Assembly (NCBI GenBank): GCA_051294375.1 | Contig: CM119264.1 | Span: 9,360,764 to 9,424,763 of the forward strand | Source: Paraspadella gotoi | Taxonomy: Eukaryota; Chaetognatha | Reading direction: 5' to 3' | Length of the DNA: 64,000 bases | Shown here: piece by piece, positions 49,306-60,441 of the stretch | Layout: each line of letters begins with the position of its first letter | How positions within the stretch are numbered: position 1 is the stretch's first letter | Notes under the pieces: model-generated | What the model was told of the DNA's origin: nothing | What the model saw: only the letters and a program-made list of their open reading frames with translations | Database searches by the model: none | Made by a program: the position numbers and the translations under genes

Positions 49306-51549
49306 GTGAGTCAAATCGTCTACTTTGTCATTCTTTACGGACGTCCGTGTCAGTAGATCGTGGTGTAACTGTCAGTCTAGCTTCCGTCCGTTGCGGATCT
49401 TTTTATTAAGAATGTTAGTTTTATCCATCTTACTACTTTTGATTGGTCCCGTAGTTATATTCATGACATGCATTCATTGATTCGTCCATTTAAAAAAAAA
49501 AAATATGAACCTACTTTCCGTTGCCTTTTCTTTAACCCGTAATACGAATTTCCAAAAAAGAAAGTGTTTGTGATTTCAACGAAAAAATAAACTGTTCTCT
49601 CCTTTTTTTCCTTCCCGCTTCTCATTTTCGCCGTTTCTCTCTAACGCCGTAAACCTTCATCTCATTTCGCCCTAAAATGATATATCGCACTTTTTTTTCT
49701 CTCTCATTTTTTTTTCGTTGCATAATTTATTTTTATTGCAAAAACAAATCGTGTTTCACTCTTTTCTCTTATGAATCAATAAAAATCAAAAATCACAATC
49801 CACTCTTTCCGTGATTCGAACAATTTAATTACAATAAAACTGTGAATCCCCGTGATATTTCTGTGAAACAAAAACCATTTAACACCAACATTAAAACGAA
49901 TCGTGCCGTTTTTATTGTACTTTTCCATACAAATTGTTTTCGAAAAACAAAAGGGCAAACGCAGATTGTCCAACGCCGCCACGAGCGCCACCTTTTCGTT
50001 GGCGACGACGCTGATGGCGACGACGGCAACGATCGCCCTCCGCTTTTGCCACTCTGTGTGCCAGGGGCTGTGGCAGTAGATCCTTCAGCGAAGTTTGTTG
50101 CCACTTCTCTTTAACGGCAGTGATGGCATCCATTCAGTCGGCGACTGAATTTCTTCAATGTTTACTCTCACTTCGTCGATGTACATTATGTATCATCATG
50201 TATTTTTATTCGTGCAAAGTAAGAAAATTAATAAACTTCATTAGTGCGCGAAAAATCTTTCTATTTTCCTACAAATGAGACGCAAATTGCTAGGAAAAAT
50301 GAGATTTCAAAGAACTTCTTTAAGAAAAAAAAATTGGGTAGATTTAAATTTTTTTTATTTTGACTAGTAGTCAATATTAAGTGGCATATCTCTCACTCTC
50401 TCTTCTCTCTCTCTCTCTCTCGTCCTAAATCTTTCTATCTCTCTGCTCTCTCTCATCTCATCTCTCTCTCTCTCGTCTCTCTCTCTCCTCTCTCTCTCTC
50501 TCTTGCAATTTTTTACATGAAATGTGCACAGCTGCCTTCAAAATGAATAAAATCCATCTTCATGTTTAATTGTCGCACGGCACCCAGAAAATTTGGAAAT
50601 GTGCTTCTATTTTGGGAACGCTTGTTCATTTTTTTTCACCGCTTTTTACACATTTGATTAAATCTGGATTTATCGGCGCGTCTTCTATACACATTCACCA
50701 TTTGTGTTCACCAACTGCGTTCACAATCCGCGTTCACAGTCCGCGTTCACTTCCAGCGCCTCTCGGGTTCAGAAAACGAAAGACTCCATTTCCGGTCCAT
50801 TCGGTTGAGTTGGAAGAAAAGCAGAGTGCGAACTGAAGGATCAATTCACGTCCATTTGTCACAGATGTGATATGAGAGAGAGAGAGAGAGTGAGAGAGAG
50901 AGAGAGAGAGAAATAACTTGGTACTAACAATGAAATGTTTTTTTTTTGTTCCAAATTGCTGATTCTAATTCAAGTTAGAATCACTAATTTCTTGTTATCA
51001 GTTTAAAAAGACTCTGTGACTTATTGAGTTTGAATAACCCTTAACGAATTATTATTTTAAATACGTATAGACGGTGAAAAAGTTGGTTTCTAATGCGGAC
51101 AATAGCGACAAAGAAAAGAAAAATTATATTCATTCAAGAGTTTTTTTAATGAAATTAATGTCTTTCCATTTTTATCCTTTTTTCTTTTCGGCTTCCTCCA
51201 ACTTTTCTCCCTTTTCTTTTCATGCTTACAAAATGGCCGGCGTTTCTTCTTCAAATCAACGACGACGACAATAAATAAATATTTTTTTTTTCCAACTCCG
51301 TTTCAACATCCTCGCGCTATTTGATCTAATTTTCTTATTTGCATTCACTCAATTAACAAAATTCATTCTTACAACAATTTAATTCCATTTAATTAACTAC
51401 AACTTTTACGTCCTTTCTAACCATGCTTTCACCTCCTCATTCATTCACACGCTTCAAATCACATTTTCGTCCACCTTTTCACCAAACGCCATCTCGGGAT
51501 TCGCCATTTCTTTCGCTTCACTGCCCTCTAGTATCCTCACCATTTTCAG
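49306..51549 (+). other. Inferred intron
   Basis: Runs from GTGAGT to TCACCATTTTCAG. It contains an interrupted CT tract at 50391-50505, a GA tract at 50873-50912 and a 13-bp tandem repeat at 50697-50750. Short frames at 49830-50135 are open on both strands, including an ATG-started minus frame beginning MDAITAVKEKWQQ at 50133. They are unsupported. Confidence 0.5.
50697..50750. repeat. 13-bp tandem repeat, ~4 copies
   Basis: TTCACAATCCGCG-type units in tandem with single-base differences. Confidence 0.8.
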
Positions 51550-51598
51550 TCTCAAGATCTGAGTCTCGCTAATGTTCGTTTCACCGACGTGTTTCCAG
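51550..51598 (+). CDS. GDNF receptor alpha-like gene, short linker exon
   Basis: A 49-base exon between a strong acceptor (ATCCTCACCATTTTCAG, ending 51549) and a strong donor (CCAG|GTGAGA after 51598). In phase 0 it reads SQDLSLANVRFTDVFP and leaves one base (phase 1). That base joins the first two bases of 52546-52697 to give an aspartate just before the first cysteine region. The phase fit on both sides is the main evidence. The segment has no cysteines and would extend the linker ahead of the module. It may be alternatively spliced, since skipping it can also preserve a frame into the next exon. Confidence 0.6.
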
Positions 51599-52545
51599 GT
51601 GAGAAGCGGTGGGGAGTCACCTTCGCCCAGTCTTATGGTTACTATATTTCGAAACTATGTATTTCATCGTATGATTAATTCTTTAAAAGGACAGAAATGT
51701 CCTCAAGTCCGCTACTTTATTCATAATTTAAAAGGTAAATAAAACATGACCTTCGTTGTATTTGCAATCAAACTCCGTTTAAAGCCGCAATTTGCAGAGG
51801 AAAGCTTTTCGCCAACGTCTTGAANNNNNNNNNNNNNNNNNNNNNNNNNNNNNNNNNNNNNNNNNNNNNNNNNNNNNNNNNNNNNNNNNNNNNNNNNNNN
51901 NNNNNNNNNNNNNNNNNNNNNNNNNNNNNNNNNNNNNNNNNNNNNNNNNNNNNNNNNNNNNNNNNNNNNNNNNNNNNNNNNNNNNNNNNNNNNNNNNNNN
52001 NNNNNNNNNNNNNNNNNNNNNNNNNNNNNNNNNNNNNNNNNNNNNNNNNNNNNNNNNNNNNNNNNNNNNNNNNNNNNNNNNNNNNNNNNNNNNNNNNNNN
52101 NNNNNNNNNNNNNNNNNNNNNNNNNNNNNNNNNNNNNNNNNNNNNNNNNNNNNNNNNNNNNNNNNNNNNNNNNNNNNNNNNNNNNNNNNNNNNNNNNNNN
52201 NNNNNNNNNNNNNNNNNNNNNNNNNNNNNNNNNNNNNNNNNNNNNNNNNNNNNNNNNNNNNNNNNNNNNNNNNNNNNNNNNNNNNNNNNNNNNNNNNNAA
52301 AAAACAAATTATTATTCAATTTTTTTTGTCGGAAAAATAAATTGACGGAAGATTTTAATACCTTCGAGTTTATAAAGTTATTGGATTTCAAAAATTATGA
52401 ACAAAAAAATAAAACGTGAATTTTGTAGCTGTGAATAAAAAAAAGGAGCATTGCCATTGGATATAGTTTAATTTAAAATTTTTTAAAGAAGCTCAAATAA
52501 TTTTACTCAGTACTATTTAGCTTCTTTCGGCCTTTCCCCTTACAG
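51599..52545 (+). other. Inferred intron containing a gap
   Basis: GTGAGA to CCTTTCCCCTTACAG, including the 474-base gap. No other exon is visible in the resolved part. Confidence 0.55.
51825..52298. other. Assembly gap (474 N)
   Basis: Unresolved. It lies inside the inferred intron before the cysteine-module exon. Confidence 1.
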
Positions 52546-52697
52546 ACAACAGCTGCGTTCCGGCGTTCACCAACTGCCAGCTGGACGCCCTCTGTCGTAG
52601 CGAGATGGCGTCCTTCATGATGGCCTGCCAGATGTTGGGCCGAGAGTCCAAGTGCGACGTCGACGCCTGCAGGGAAGCCATCGTTAGGTTTTACAAG
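52546..52697 (+). CDS. GDNF family receptor alpha-like protein, exon for a GDNF/GAS1 cysteine module
   Basis: A 152-base exon with strong splice sites (CTTTCCCCTTACAG ending 52545; TACAAG|GTGAGT after 52697). It enters in phase 1 and leaves in phase 0 after 50 complete codons. Six cysteines are spaced C-x6-C-x5-C-x10-C-x8-C-x4-C. The segments CVPAFTNCQLDALCRSEM and CDVDACREAIVRFYK match the GDNF receptor/GAS1 domain, including the typical C..d..CR turn, the helix before the fourth cysteine, and the C-x4-C plus amphipathic helix. In vertebrates this family forms extracellular GPI-anchored co-receptors that bind GDNF-type ligands and present them to RET. Insect relatives (Gfrl) are neuronal cell-surface proteins without a known GDNF ligand. 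The exon codes about two thirds of one module and the remaining cysteines should lie in the next exon. GC-rich codons contrast with the AT-rich introns. GAS1 itself is the main alternative. I am confident of the domain and less so of the exact orthologue. Confidence 0.85.
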
Positions 52698-52801
52698 GTG
52701 AGTACGATTGCAGGGTGGGTTGCGGTCTGGTGATACACTGGGGTCGGTGAGGACTTGTTTGGTGAGTTTCGGTTGACTTGAGTGTGCGGAGGTGATGGAT
52801 G

Positions 52802-53014
52802 NNNNNNNNNNNNNNNNNNNNNNNNNNNNNNNNNNNNNNNNNNNNNNNNNNNNNNNNNNNNNNNNNNNNNNNNNNNNNNNNNNNNNNNNNNNNNNNNNNN
52901 NNNNNNNNNNNNNNNNNNNNNNNNNNNNNNNNNNNNNNNNNNNNNNNNNNNNNNNNNNNNNNNNNNNNNNNNNNNNNNNNNNNNNNNNNNNNNNNNNNNN
53001 NNNNNNNNNNNNNN
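52802..53014. other. Assembly gap (213 N)
   Basis: Unresolved. It starts 105 bases after the cysteine-module exon. Confidence 1.
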
Positions 53015-53483
53015 ACGCCTCCGACCCCCATTTCCTGTCTCCGCCAACTCAATCTTCTCTCATCTTTCGTCTGTTTATGTTTTCGAGTCATTTTCGATTT
53101 TGATGACATCTTTTTTTTTCTTTCCTCCTTCTCTTCCTCCCCCTCCGCTCTTTTCTTTTACTTCATTTCTTCTACTCTTTCTTTCCTCTTAATCTTCTTT
53201 CTTCATCGCTTTATCTCATTTCTTTTCCTTCATCTTCTCATCCATCAATTCCATTTCACCCTCCTAAAATCCATTCATCTTTTTTATCCAAGCTACCAAA
53301 TTAGCTTACTTCATTAATAAATTTTTAAAATGGTTTTTTTTTCCGCCATTTACATACTTAATTTCGTTTTCTTTGCCTCGATGTGAAAAAAACTCCTAAA
53401 ATTCGAAAGATACTTCCTCTTTAAATTCGAAACAAAACCTCCTCTTTATTTTATTCATTCTCTCACTCTCTCACATTCTCACT

Positions 53484-53702
53484 NNNNNNNNNNNNNNNNN
53501 NNNNNNNNNNNNNNNNNNNNNNNNNNNNNNNNNNNNNNNNNNNNNNNNNNNNNNNNNNNNNNNNNNNNNNNNNNNNNNNNNNNNNNNNNNNNNNNNNNNN
53601 NNNNNNNNNNNNNNNNNNNNNNNNNNNNNNNNNNNNNNNNNNNNNNNNNNNNNNNNNNNNNNNNNNNNNNNNNNNNNNNNNNNNNNNNNNNNNNNNNNNN
53701 NN
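53484..53702. other. Assembly gap (219 N)
   Basis: Unresolved. The flanks are AT-rich on the left and moderate-GC on the right. Confidence 1.
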
Positions 53703-53967
53703 CATCATCCCCTTTGCCCCTCGGAGGTCGAGATCAAAATATAGGGTCGATGACCCGGGAAACTCAGACCAGAGATGATGAAGTGCTTCTTCGTAAATAT
53801 AGAAGAGGTCGAGTCGAAACGCCCACTCCACACAAAAAAGGCCAACAAAAAAGGGCGATAGATTTCCCAGTTCACAAAAAGGAGGACAAATGCGTGTTTC
53901 CTAAATATTTCTTACATCCAGCCGTAGAGAAAATTTATTTATATCGTTTTCAATTTTTTTTTTTCAG
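53703..53967. other. Open on both strands after a gap
   Basis: A + frame (53714-54016) and a minus frame (53703-53831) are both open with protein-like composition. Neither has a visible start or upstream splice site because of the gap. The interval ends in a 14-T acceptor. Confidence 0.35.
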
Positions 53968-54042
53968 TGTTTACTTAGATATCGCAGATACGACAATTAT
54001 ACCTGTCCTGTCCTGACCACTGTCAGTTTAAAACTAGATTAA
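53968..54042 (+). CDS. Possible next exon of the receptor-like gene (weak)
   Basis: A very strong acceptor (CAATTTTTTTTTTTTTTCAG, ending 53967) is followed by a frame that enters in phase 0, as exon 52546-52697 requires. It reads CLLRYRRYDNYTCPV and on to TAA at 54040-54042. It has two cysteines and an N-glycosylation sequon (NYT). However, the second half of a GDNF/GAS1 module should have a valine-proline start and a C-x-C motif, which are not here, and the early stop would truncate the receptor. It may be an alternative terminal exon, an unrelated site, or chance; real exons may be in the gaps. Confidence 0.2.
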   Translation, partial: CLLRYRRYDNYTCPVLTTVSLKLD

Positions 54043-54105
54043 AAAGTTATTTAACAGATTAAAACAAAGACTAAATAGAATTGCGAGTTTTCACAAAAAA
54101 AAAAA

Positions 54106-54272
54106 NNNNNNNNNNNNNNNNNNNNNNNNNNNNNNNNNNNNNNNNNNNNNNNNNNNNNNNNNNNNNNNNNNNNNNNNNNNNNNNNNNNNNNNNNNNNNNN
54201 NNNNNNNNNNNNNNNNNNNNNNNNNNNNNNNNNNNNNNNNNNNNNNNNNNNNNNNNNNNNNNNNNNNNNNNN
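54106..54272. other. Assembly gap (167 N)
   Basis: Unresolved. Confidence 1.
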
Positions 54273-54555
54273 AGATCGAGCCGTGTTTTTAACGGCGCTA
54301 CAAAGCTTCTTTAGCCGCCAACGCAAGGCGTCCGTCTCAAGGTGACCCGCGGCGTGAAAAGCGCCGAGCACCGCCCCGAAAAGACGCCGGTTTTGATCGG
54401 AAAATTAAGAAAACTAAGTGCGCGATTAAGTTTGAGTCGAACCTATCGTCTGACATTGATGATTTTCATGAAGAGATTCAATGGTGAGAAAACGTCTTAT
54501 TGGACGATTTTCCTCCTTTCCATTTCTTCGAATCGTCTCCGATCAAAGTCTTTAT
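54273..54555. other. GC-richer segment after a gap
   Basis: A + frame from the gap edge reads DRAVFLTALQSFFSRQRKA and ends at a donor-like CAAG|GTGACC (54340/54341). A second + frame is open from 54342 to ATG|GTGAGA near 54482. Upstream boundaries are lost in the gap, so no exon is called. Confidence 0.3.
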
Positions 54556-54564
54556 GTTCTCTCG

Positions 54565-54616
<52 letters not shown>
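54556..54616. repeat. (CT)n microsatellite
   Basis: Nearly pure CT repeat. Confidence 0.95.
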
Positions 54617-54620
<4 letters not shown>

Positions 54621-54937
54621 CCAATATGTTCCTTGAGTAGATTTCTTATTTCTTCTATGACGTCCATCAAATCTCTCCACAAACCAAATCATAAATATCG
54701 CGAGGGGAAAAGAGAAAAATAGGAAATTGAAAAGAGATCTTTGGGGAAGAAAGGGTTAGAGATTGTTTACAGATATTAAAACTTTGGCGCTCTGAAAGAA
54801 AATCCATAATACATAAATACATAAAGGACCCGAATGAAAATCATGGAAAAATATTTGGATTTGTTTATATTTCTTGTTTAATTTGGTCTATGGCTGCTGA
54901 ATAGTCTTAATAAAAAGAATGTTTCTTATTTAAATGA

Positions 54938-55599
54938 NNNNNNNNNNNNNNNNNNNNNNNNNNNNNNNNNNNNNNNNNNNNNNNNNNNNNNNNNNNNNNN
55001 NNNNNNNNNNNNNNNNNNNNNNNNNNNNNNNNNNNNNNNNNNNNNNNNNNNNNNNNNNNNNNNNNNNNNNNNNNNNNNNNNNNNNNNNNNNNNNNNNNNN
55101 NNNNNNNNNNNNNNNNNNNNNNNNNNNNNNNNNNNNNNNNNNNNNNNNNNNNNNNNNNNNNNNNNNNNNNNNNNNNNNNNNNNNNNNNNNNNNNNNNNNN
55201 NNNNNNNNNNNNNNNNNNNNNNNNNNNNNNNNNNNNNNNNNNNNNNNNNNNNNNNNNNNNNNNNNNNNNNNNNNNNNNNNNNNNNNNNNNNNNNNNNNNN
55301 NNNNNNNNNNNNNNNNNNNNNNNNNNNNNNNNNNNNNNNNNNNNNNNNNNNNNNNNNNNNNNNNNNNNNNNNNNNNNNNNNNNNNNNNNNNNNNNNNNNN
55401 NNNNNNNNNNNNNNNNNNNNNNNNNNNNNNNNNNNNNNNNNNNNNNNNNNNNNNNNNNNNNNNNNNNNNNNNNNNNNNNNNNNNNNNNNNNNNNNNNNNN
55501 NNNNNNNNNNNNNNNNNNNNNNNNNNNNNNNNNNNNNNNNNNNNNNNNNNNNNNNNNNNNNNNNNNNNNNNNNNNNNNNNNNNNNNNNNNNNNNNNNNN
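54938..55599. other. Assembly gap (662 N)
   Basis: The largest gap in the window. Confidence 1.
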
Positions 55600-55703
55600 G
55601 ATAGGGATGAATAAATGGCGCGCGCCATCATTTTTTGCCCGGCGCTACTATCGATCTGGCGTTACTTTCTTTATGATGTCAATAAGTCGTAGATCCCGAG
55701 ATC

Positions 55704-55912
55704 CGGAAGGAGAGAGAGAAAAAAAAAGAAAAGGAGAAAAATAAAAAGGGAGAAAAAGAAAAAGAGAGAACAAGAAAACGGGAGAAAAAAAAGAGAAAGG
55801 AGAACAAGGGAGAAGGAGAAAAATAGAGAAAAGGAAAAAGGGAGAAAAAGAAAAAGAGAGAAAAAGGAAAAAGGGAGAAAAAGTAAAAGAGAGTAAAAGA
55901 AAAAGGGAGAAA
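55704..55912. repeat. Purine-only degenerate repeat
   Basis: About 200 bases almost wholly A and G, with recurring GGGAGAAAAAGAAAAAGAGA units. Confidence 0.85.
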
Positions 55913-56121
55913 ATATGGCGACGGCGAAGCAGACGATAAATCAGTCGCGTTATTGCGACGCCAGTTTATTTCTTTGCTTTCGCCGCTCAAAAGTCGAGTG
56001 AGTGGGATGTGGGAATGTGTACTGTGGTGGTGTGGCTGCGTGTGAATCTTATGAATTCTTATGTATAATTAAATGATTTTATTATCAAATTTATAGACGC
56101 TTTTGAATATACTTAGCAGTC

Positions 56122-56224
56122 TATCTCTCTCTTCTTCTCTCTCTCTCGCATCTCTCTCTCTCATCTCCTCTCTCTCCTCTCTCTCTCCCTAGCCCTACTC
56201 TTCCTCCTCCCTCTCTTCCTCTCT
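56122..56224. repeat. Degenerate CT tract
   Basis: CT-rich sequence with frequent interruptions. A strong acceptor-like site (TTTTTTTTTCAG at about 56256-56267) follows, but the frames after it are short. Confidence 0.8.
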
Positions 56225-56329
56225 TTCTCCGGCGAATATTTGCGATGTTTTTTCTTTTTTTTTCAGATTGTTTTCCCAAGTGTGCTACAGTTTTTTCAGT
56301 GGCCTTCGTAGATGCAATAGAGGGGAATG

Positions 56330-56755
56330 ATGCCACTTAGTATAAAAAAAGATGAATATATGAGGAGTGAGACGGAAAAGAAAATGCAAACGAAAGTAAT
56401 TATGATCAAAGTATTGAAATAAAGAATATCATTGAGAAAAAAAAGAAAACAAGAATGAAAAAACAGAAAAAAAACAACAAACAAAACGCAGAAAAAAAAA
56501 GGCAATTAAAGAAAAAGTTTAACAAAAATTGAAAATGAAACAAAAGAATAAAGATAAAAAAAGATAAATGAAAAGGTAAAAAAAAAGAAAGATAATTAAG
56601 AGCTGGGGTGTGTTTAAAAATTATAGTTCTTCGAACGTATAAAAATGCGTAAGAATAAATACCAAAAAGACAACTAAAAGCCAAAATAGCCCTGAGAAAA
56701 ATGGAAAACCAAAGGAATATGAATAAAGGGTGGAAAAAAAAAGTTAAGCGGAGCG
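56330..56755. other. A-rich spacer; no gene seen
   Basis: Low-complexity A/G-rich sequence. Confidence 0.6.
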
Positions 56756-56759
56756 GCGA

Positions 56760-57920
56760 GTAGGCGCCTGATCCTTTACTCGCTCTAACTGGTACTCCCT
56801 CTCTTCCACCTCATTGCCACCTTTTGTTTTTTTACTTAAACCCCCCCCACTTTTCCATCGCAGTAAGAAATGGAATGCACCCACCCTGTTCTTCGCAGTT
56901 CAATACCCTTCCCTCTCCGGATCGCCAGCGCTCTCGTTCTTCCTCTCACCCCCTCTCCCTCCGGCCCCCTTCCTCCTCCCACTCGGGCTCCCCAAGCCTC
57001 CCGGTCTTCCTCCTCCCACCCCGGACTCGTGATGAGGTCACTACGCACCCCGTCCTCCTCCAAGTCTTGCCTCCGTCTCCTACGCGGTTTCCCCTCTGCG
57101 ATTGACGTCGTCGCCGTGGAAAAACCGAGTTGCAAAGAGGGGGGAGGGAGGGGAAGAAGCTCAGAGAAGACGAGGGATTAAGGGGGGGAAGGGGAGTGAA
57201 TGCAGAGGGAGGGAAGAGAAGAGAGAAGGGAGGAGGGGGAGAAGGCGAAGAGAAAGAGGGAGGGGGAGAGGGGGGAAGCGTTAGCGAGAGAGATGGGGGA
57301 ATAGGAAGAGAGACGGAAGGGTAGAAGAAGAGAGGATGAGAGGAGGAGGAAGGGGGAGACGTGAGAGGAGGGGGAACGAGAGGGAGATGAGGAGAGGAAA
57401 GAGAGAGAGAGGGTAAGGGCGTAGAAGCTGAGAGAGCGTGTGGAGGAAGAGTAGGCAGAAAGAAGAAGAAAAGAAAGCGTAGAGATAGATGAATAGAGGT
57501 AAGGAGAGATTTAACAAAAAATAAAGAATGAAAAGGGAACATAATTAAGAAAGAAAAAAGAAAGAAGATAAGAAAGAAAGATAAATAAGAAAAAGAATAA
57601 GAAAGAAGAAGATAGAAGAAAGAATAAAAGAAGAAGAAGAAAGAGAAAGAGAGAAAGAAAGCAGTGAAAGAAAGGAAAGAAAGAGAGAACATAGGAAAAG
57701 GAGCCAGCCTCCAGACCAAATGAGCAGGAAAGAAGTGGAAAAGGAGACGAGACCGAAGGATGCTGAGAAAGGAAAGACGCATTGCTGGAGGAAGAACAAA
57801 TGCGCTGCCAGGAGAGAGAAGAGAGAGAGAAGACGAGAGAGAGAGAGAGAGAGAGAGGAGAGGAGAGAGGGAGAGAGAGAGAGAGGGGGAAAAGATTATG
57901 GAGAGAAGCGAGATTGAATT
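56760..57920. other. Pyrimidine-to-purine strand switch
   Basis: From about 56760 to 57110 the + strand is C/T-rich. From about 57125 to 57920 it is G/A-rich with few pyrimidines, ending in a GA tract at 57810-57893. The frames it opens (serine/proline-rich on the minus strand, arginine/glutamate-rich on the + strand) are compositional artefacts. Confidence 0.8.
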
Positions 57921-58716
57921 AACCTCGCAGTGAGAGTAGTTTCAGGTTACGGAACGAATGAATTGTTTTTCAAATCTGTCTTAATGGGAAACCAAAAAAA
58001 AAAATTGACAAAAAATATTGGAAATTTTAATTAAATGAAATGTGAGACGATATGTAATTACGTATATGAAAAATTTTGACCCTAATTAGAAAAAAAAATT
58101 ATTGGATTTTGTTTTCTTAAAAAACCGCTATTACAACTTTTCAAATATTTTTTTTATTCCTGATTATTATAATACAGCGCCAAAATGTATATCTCAACAG
58201 AATTTTAGTTTGTCTTGATTTCGAAAAAAAAAAAAACAAAACTTGAGTACAATGCGTCGCCGATTTTCGGATTGTTTATCGTCGGTTGTTGTTGTTGTGT
58301 TTCCAACGTTAACGAGAAAAATATTTTTGATAACACGGATTTCAAGTTAAATGCAGATATAAGGGATTAATTTCTGTGCTGCTAAAATTATTTGTTGCGT
58401 GATATAATATTTCACTGACATTTTTTTATTTTCCAACTCCCAGAGATTTGTTTTCCCTTATCTTAGTTTATGTGCTCTATCAATGGCATGGTCGAATCTT
58501 TCCAAAAACGCAAAAATTTTAGCATTTTTGAAAAGGAACCTTTCTGATATATTTTTATTGAATAAAATGAAAATTTTCGGTTCATTTTTACAAATATAGA
58601 CTTATTGGTAGGGTCTGACGTTCGTTTTTGCTTAGACGATCGGGAGATGCTTTTTTCATTTGGAAACTTTGCCTGTTCAAATCTTTGAAACTACCGGAGA
58701 ACAATATAAACGCTAC
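57921..58716. other. AT-rich spacer; no gene seen
   Basis: No exon-like signals other than the donor at its right edge on the minus strand. Confidence 0.6.
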
Positions 58717-58933
58717 CTGCGTAAAAAATTGCTGTAAATCATCGATGTTAATAAACACTTGATTTCCGATCCTAGTTGCATCTCGATCATGGCTGACTCG
58801 CATTTTTTTTCTCTTGGTCAAATCGATCAACCTGATCTTGATATCAAACAAGCCAGGAACAAAATAGACTGCTTCTGACGGAAACATTTGCCGATCTCTG
58901 ATTTTTATCATAGAAATGAAAGTTGATTTTTCC
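58717..58933 (-). CDS. Candidate internal exon, unknown protein
   Basis: On the minus strand a strong acceptor (ATAAATTTCGTTTCAG) precedes 58933 and a good donor (ACGCAG|GTAGCG) follows 58717. The 217 bases comprise one base plus 72 open codons (phase 2 in, phase 0 out). The translation is balanced and globular-looking, with segments FVPGLFDIKIRLIDLTKRKK and QVFINIDDLQQFFTQ suggesting beta strands and a helix. I do not recognise a family. A neighbouring minus-strand open stretch (58971-59132) is also protein-like, but its phase does not match. A decayed transposon ORF is an alternative. Confidence 0.45.
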
Positions 58934-60297
58934 CTGAAACGAAATTTATAATAACGTGACTGAGGCTATGTGTCCTATTCATACCAAAGTTGATGGTCCA
59001 CATGTGTGTGGAATCCTGCGCAAAGTGTCCGAAAAGGCTCTCAAAATTTTTCTTACATTTCTCTTTGGTCTTAGTTTGATATGATGTACGTGATCTTATG
59101 GTTAAAGCTGAATTAGTCCATTTGGTGGACAATTTTTATTAAAGTAAAAGTAAAAAGAGGAGCTATATCGATCGCGAATTCTAAAGTAGTTTAATCAAAC
59201 CGGGAGTTCAGATTTCGGGAAAAATCTTTCTTTATGCGAGAAATCTTCCAAAAGCGAGAAGGGGTGGTATTTTCGAAGATTTTGGTTCTTAATATTTCTC
59301 TATATTTTATGGGGTTGGATTTTTTTGCAACGCGTATATTAACAGATATTGCATTCATTCTAGCCTTGGCCGGTATAAAGGTAATATAGTAAAAACCTCG
59401 GGCGTTTGTCGTCAGAGCTTACGTCCCCTCAACATTGGAGTATGATTGTCTGAGCTAATTCTTGAATGTGGAAAAAGCTTTTTTAATTTTTATATTTTTC
59501 TGAGTTAAAACTTAAAAAAAGACATAACTAATAAGTTTATTTTTTGCATGCTCCCAAGATATGTATTCTAACTAATGAATGTAAAAGAATTTAAAATATG
59601 TCGTTTAAAATTTGATAACCTATCAAAAATAGCAGGGAAAATGTTGCAAAAATAAGCTTCTTAAAGGCAGGCGCACCAATCGAGTTGCTCTGATAATAAA
59701 GTATTATCAATCTTGCTTTTATTTTTATAGGACACATAACAGTCTGTCAAGAATGAGTGTATAACAAGTTCCTTTCATTTAACTCACGATTTTGAAATCC
59801 GTCTCTATCAGACGAGCATGAGAGAGAGATAGAGAGAGACGAGGAGAGAATGAGAGACGAATCTCTGAGAGAGATATCGTCGGAGGACTTGGGATGAGAT
59901 AGGATGAGATGAGCCGAGCCTTGAGCCAGGCATGCCCGTTGGAGCTAGTATTACATGGACTAGCGTCCCTGTCTAACGGATGCGATGGTCGTGACTGGAA
60001 GGGTAGAAGGACAGAGGGTGTGAAGAGGAGGAGAAGGAGAAGAGGAAAGGGGAGAGACAAATAGGAGAGACGGTCAGAATTAGTGATAAAATATTAGGTT
60101 GACGAAAACAATAGCCGTGTAGACCGAGGATTTAAAAGAAGATTTGGAAAAACTTAAAAAGTATGTAGGGGAAATTAGATAGAGAAGTAGATAATAAAGT
60201 TAGAGAAAAATAGAGAACAAAAAAAGAGAAGTTGAGACAAAGAGAAGTAGATTCTTTCTCTTTCGTCTCGCTTTTATGACTTTTCTTCGGTTCTAGA
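58934..60297. other. Spacer; one weak minus-strand frame
   Basis: The minus frame at 58908-59132 (for example FESLFGHFAQDSTHMWTINF) lacks an ATG and a phase-matched junction to 58717-58933. The rest is AT-rich with a short GA-rich patch near 59820-59870. Confidence 0.4.
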
Positions 60298-60441
60298 TTT
60301 TTTTCGGTAGGTTCGGACGGCGGCGAGATGATTTTCGCCGCCTGCCTGGCCGCTGCCGCTTGCCTCTGCTGGGCTGTCGCCGCTGCACTCGCCTCGATTT
60401 TTACTGTTTGTTTTCGACCCAATCACATCGGAGATAAATAG
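60298..60441 (+). CDS. Candidate exon with a signal-peptide-like ATG frame
   Basis: A pyrimidine-rich acceptor (GACTTTTCTTCGGTTCTAG, ending 60297) precedes an ATG at 60328 with a purine at -3. The 37-codon frame begins MIFAACLAAAACLCWAVAAA, a classic hydrophobic signal-peptide or membrane segment, and stops at TAG 60439-60441. A second + frame (60392-60616) continues open for about 75 codons to CAG|GTGATC. A single-base error could join them into a signal peptide plus mature region. The minus strand is also open here for 96-109 codons in two frames, so strand is uncertain. No family is recognised. Confidence 0.35.
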   Translation, partial: FFSVGSDGGEMIFAACLAAAACLCWAVAAALASIFTVCFRPNHIGDK

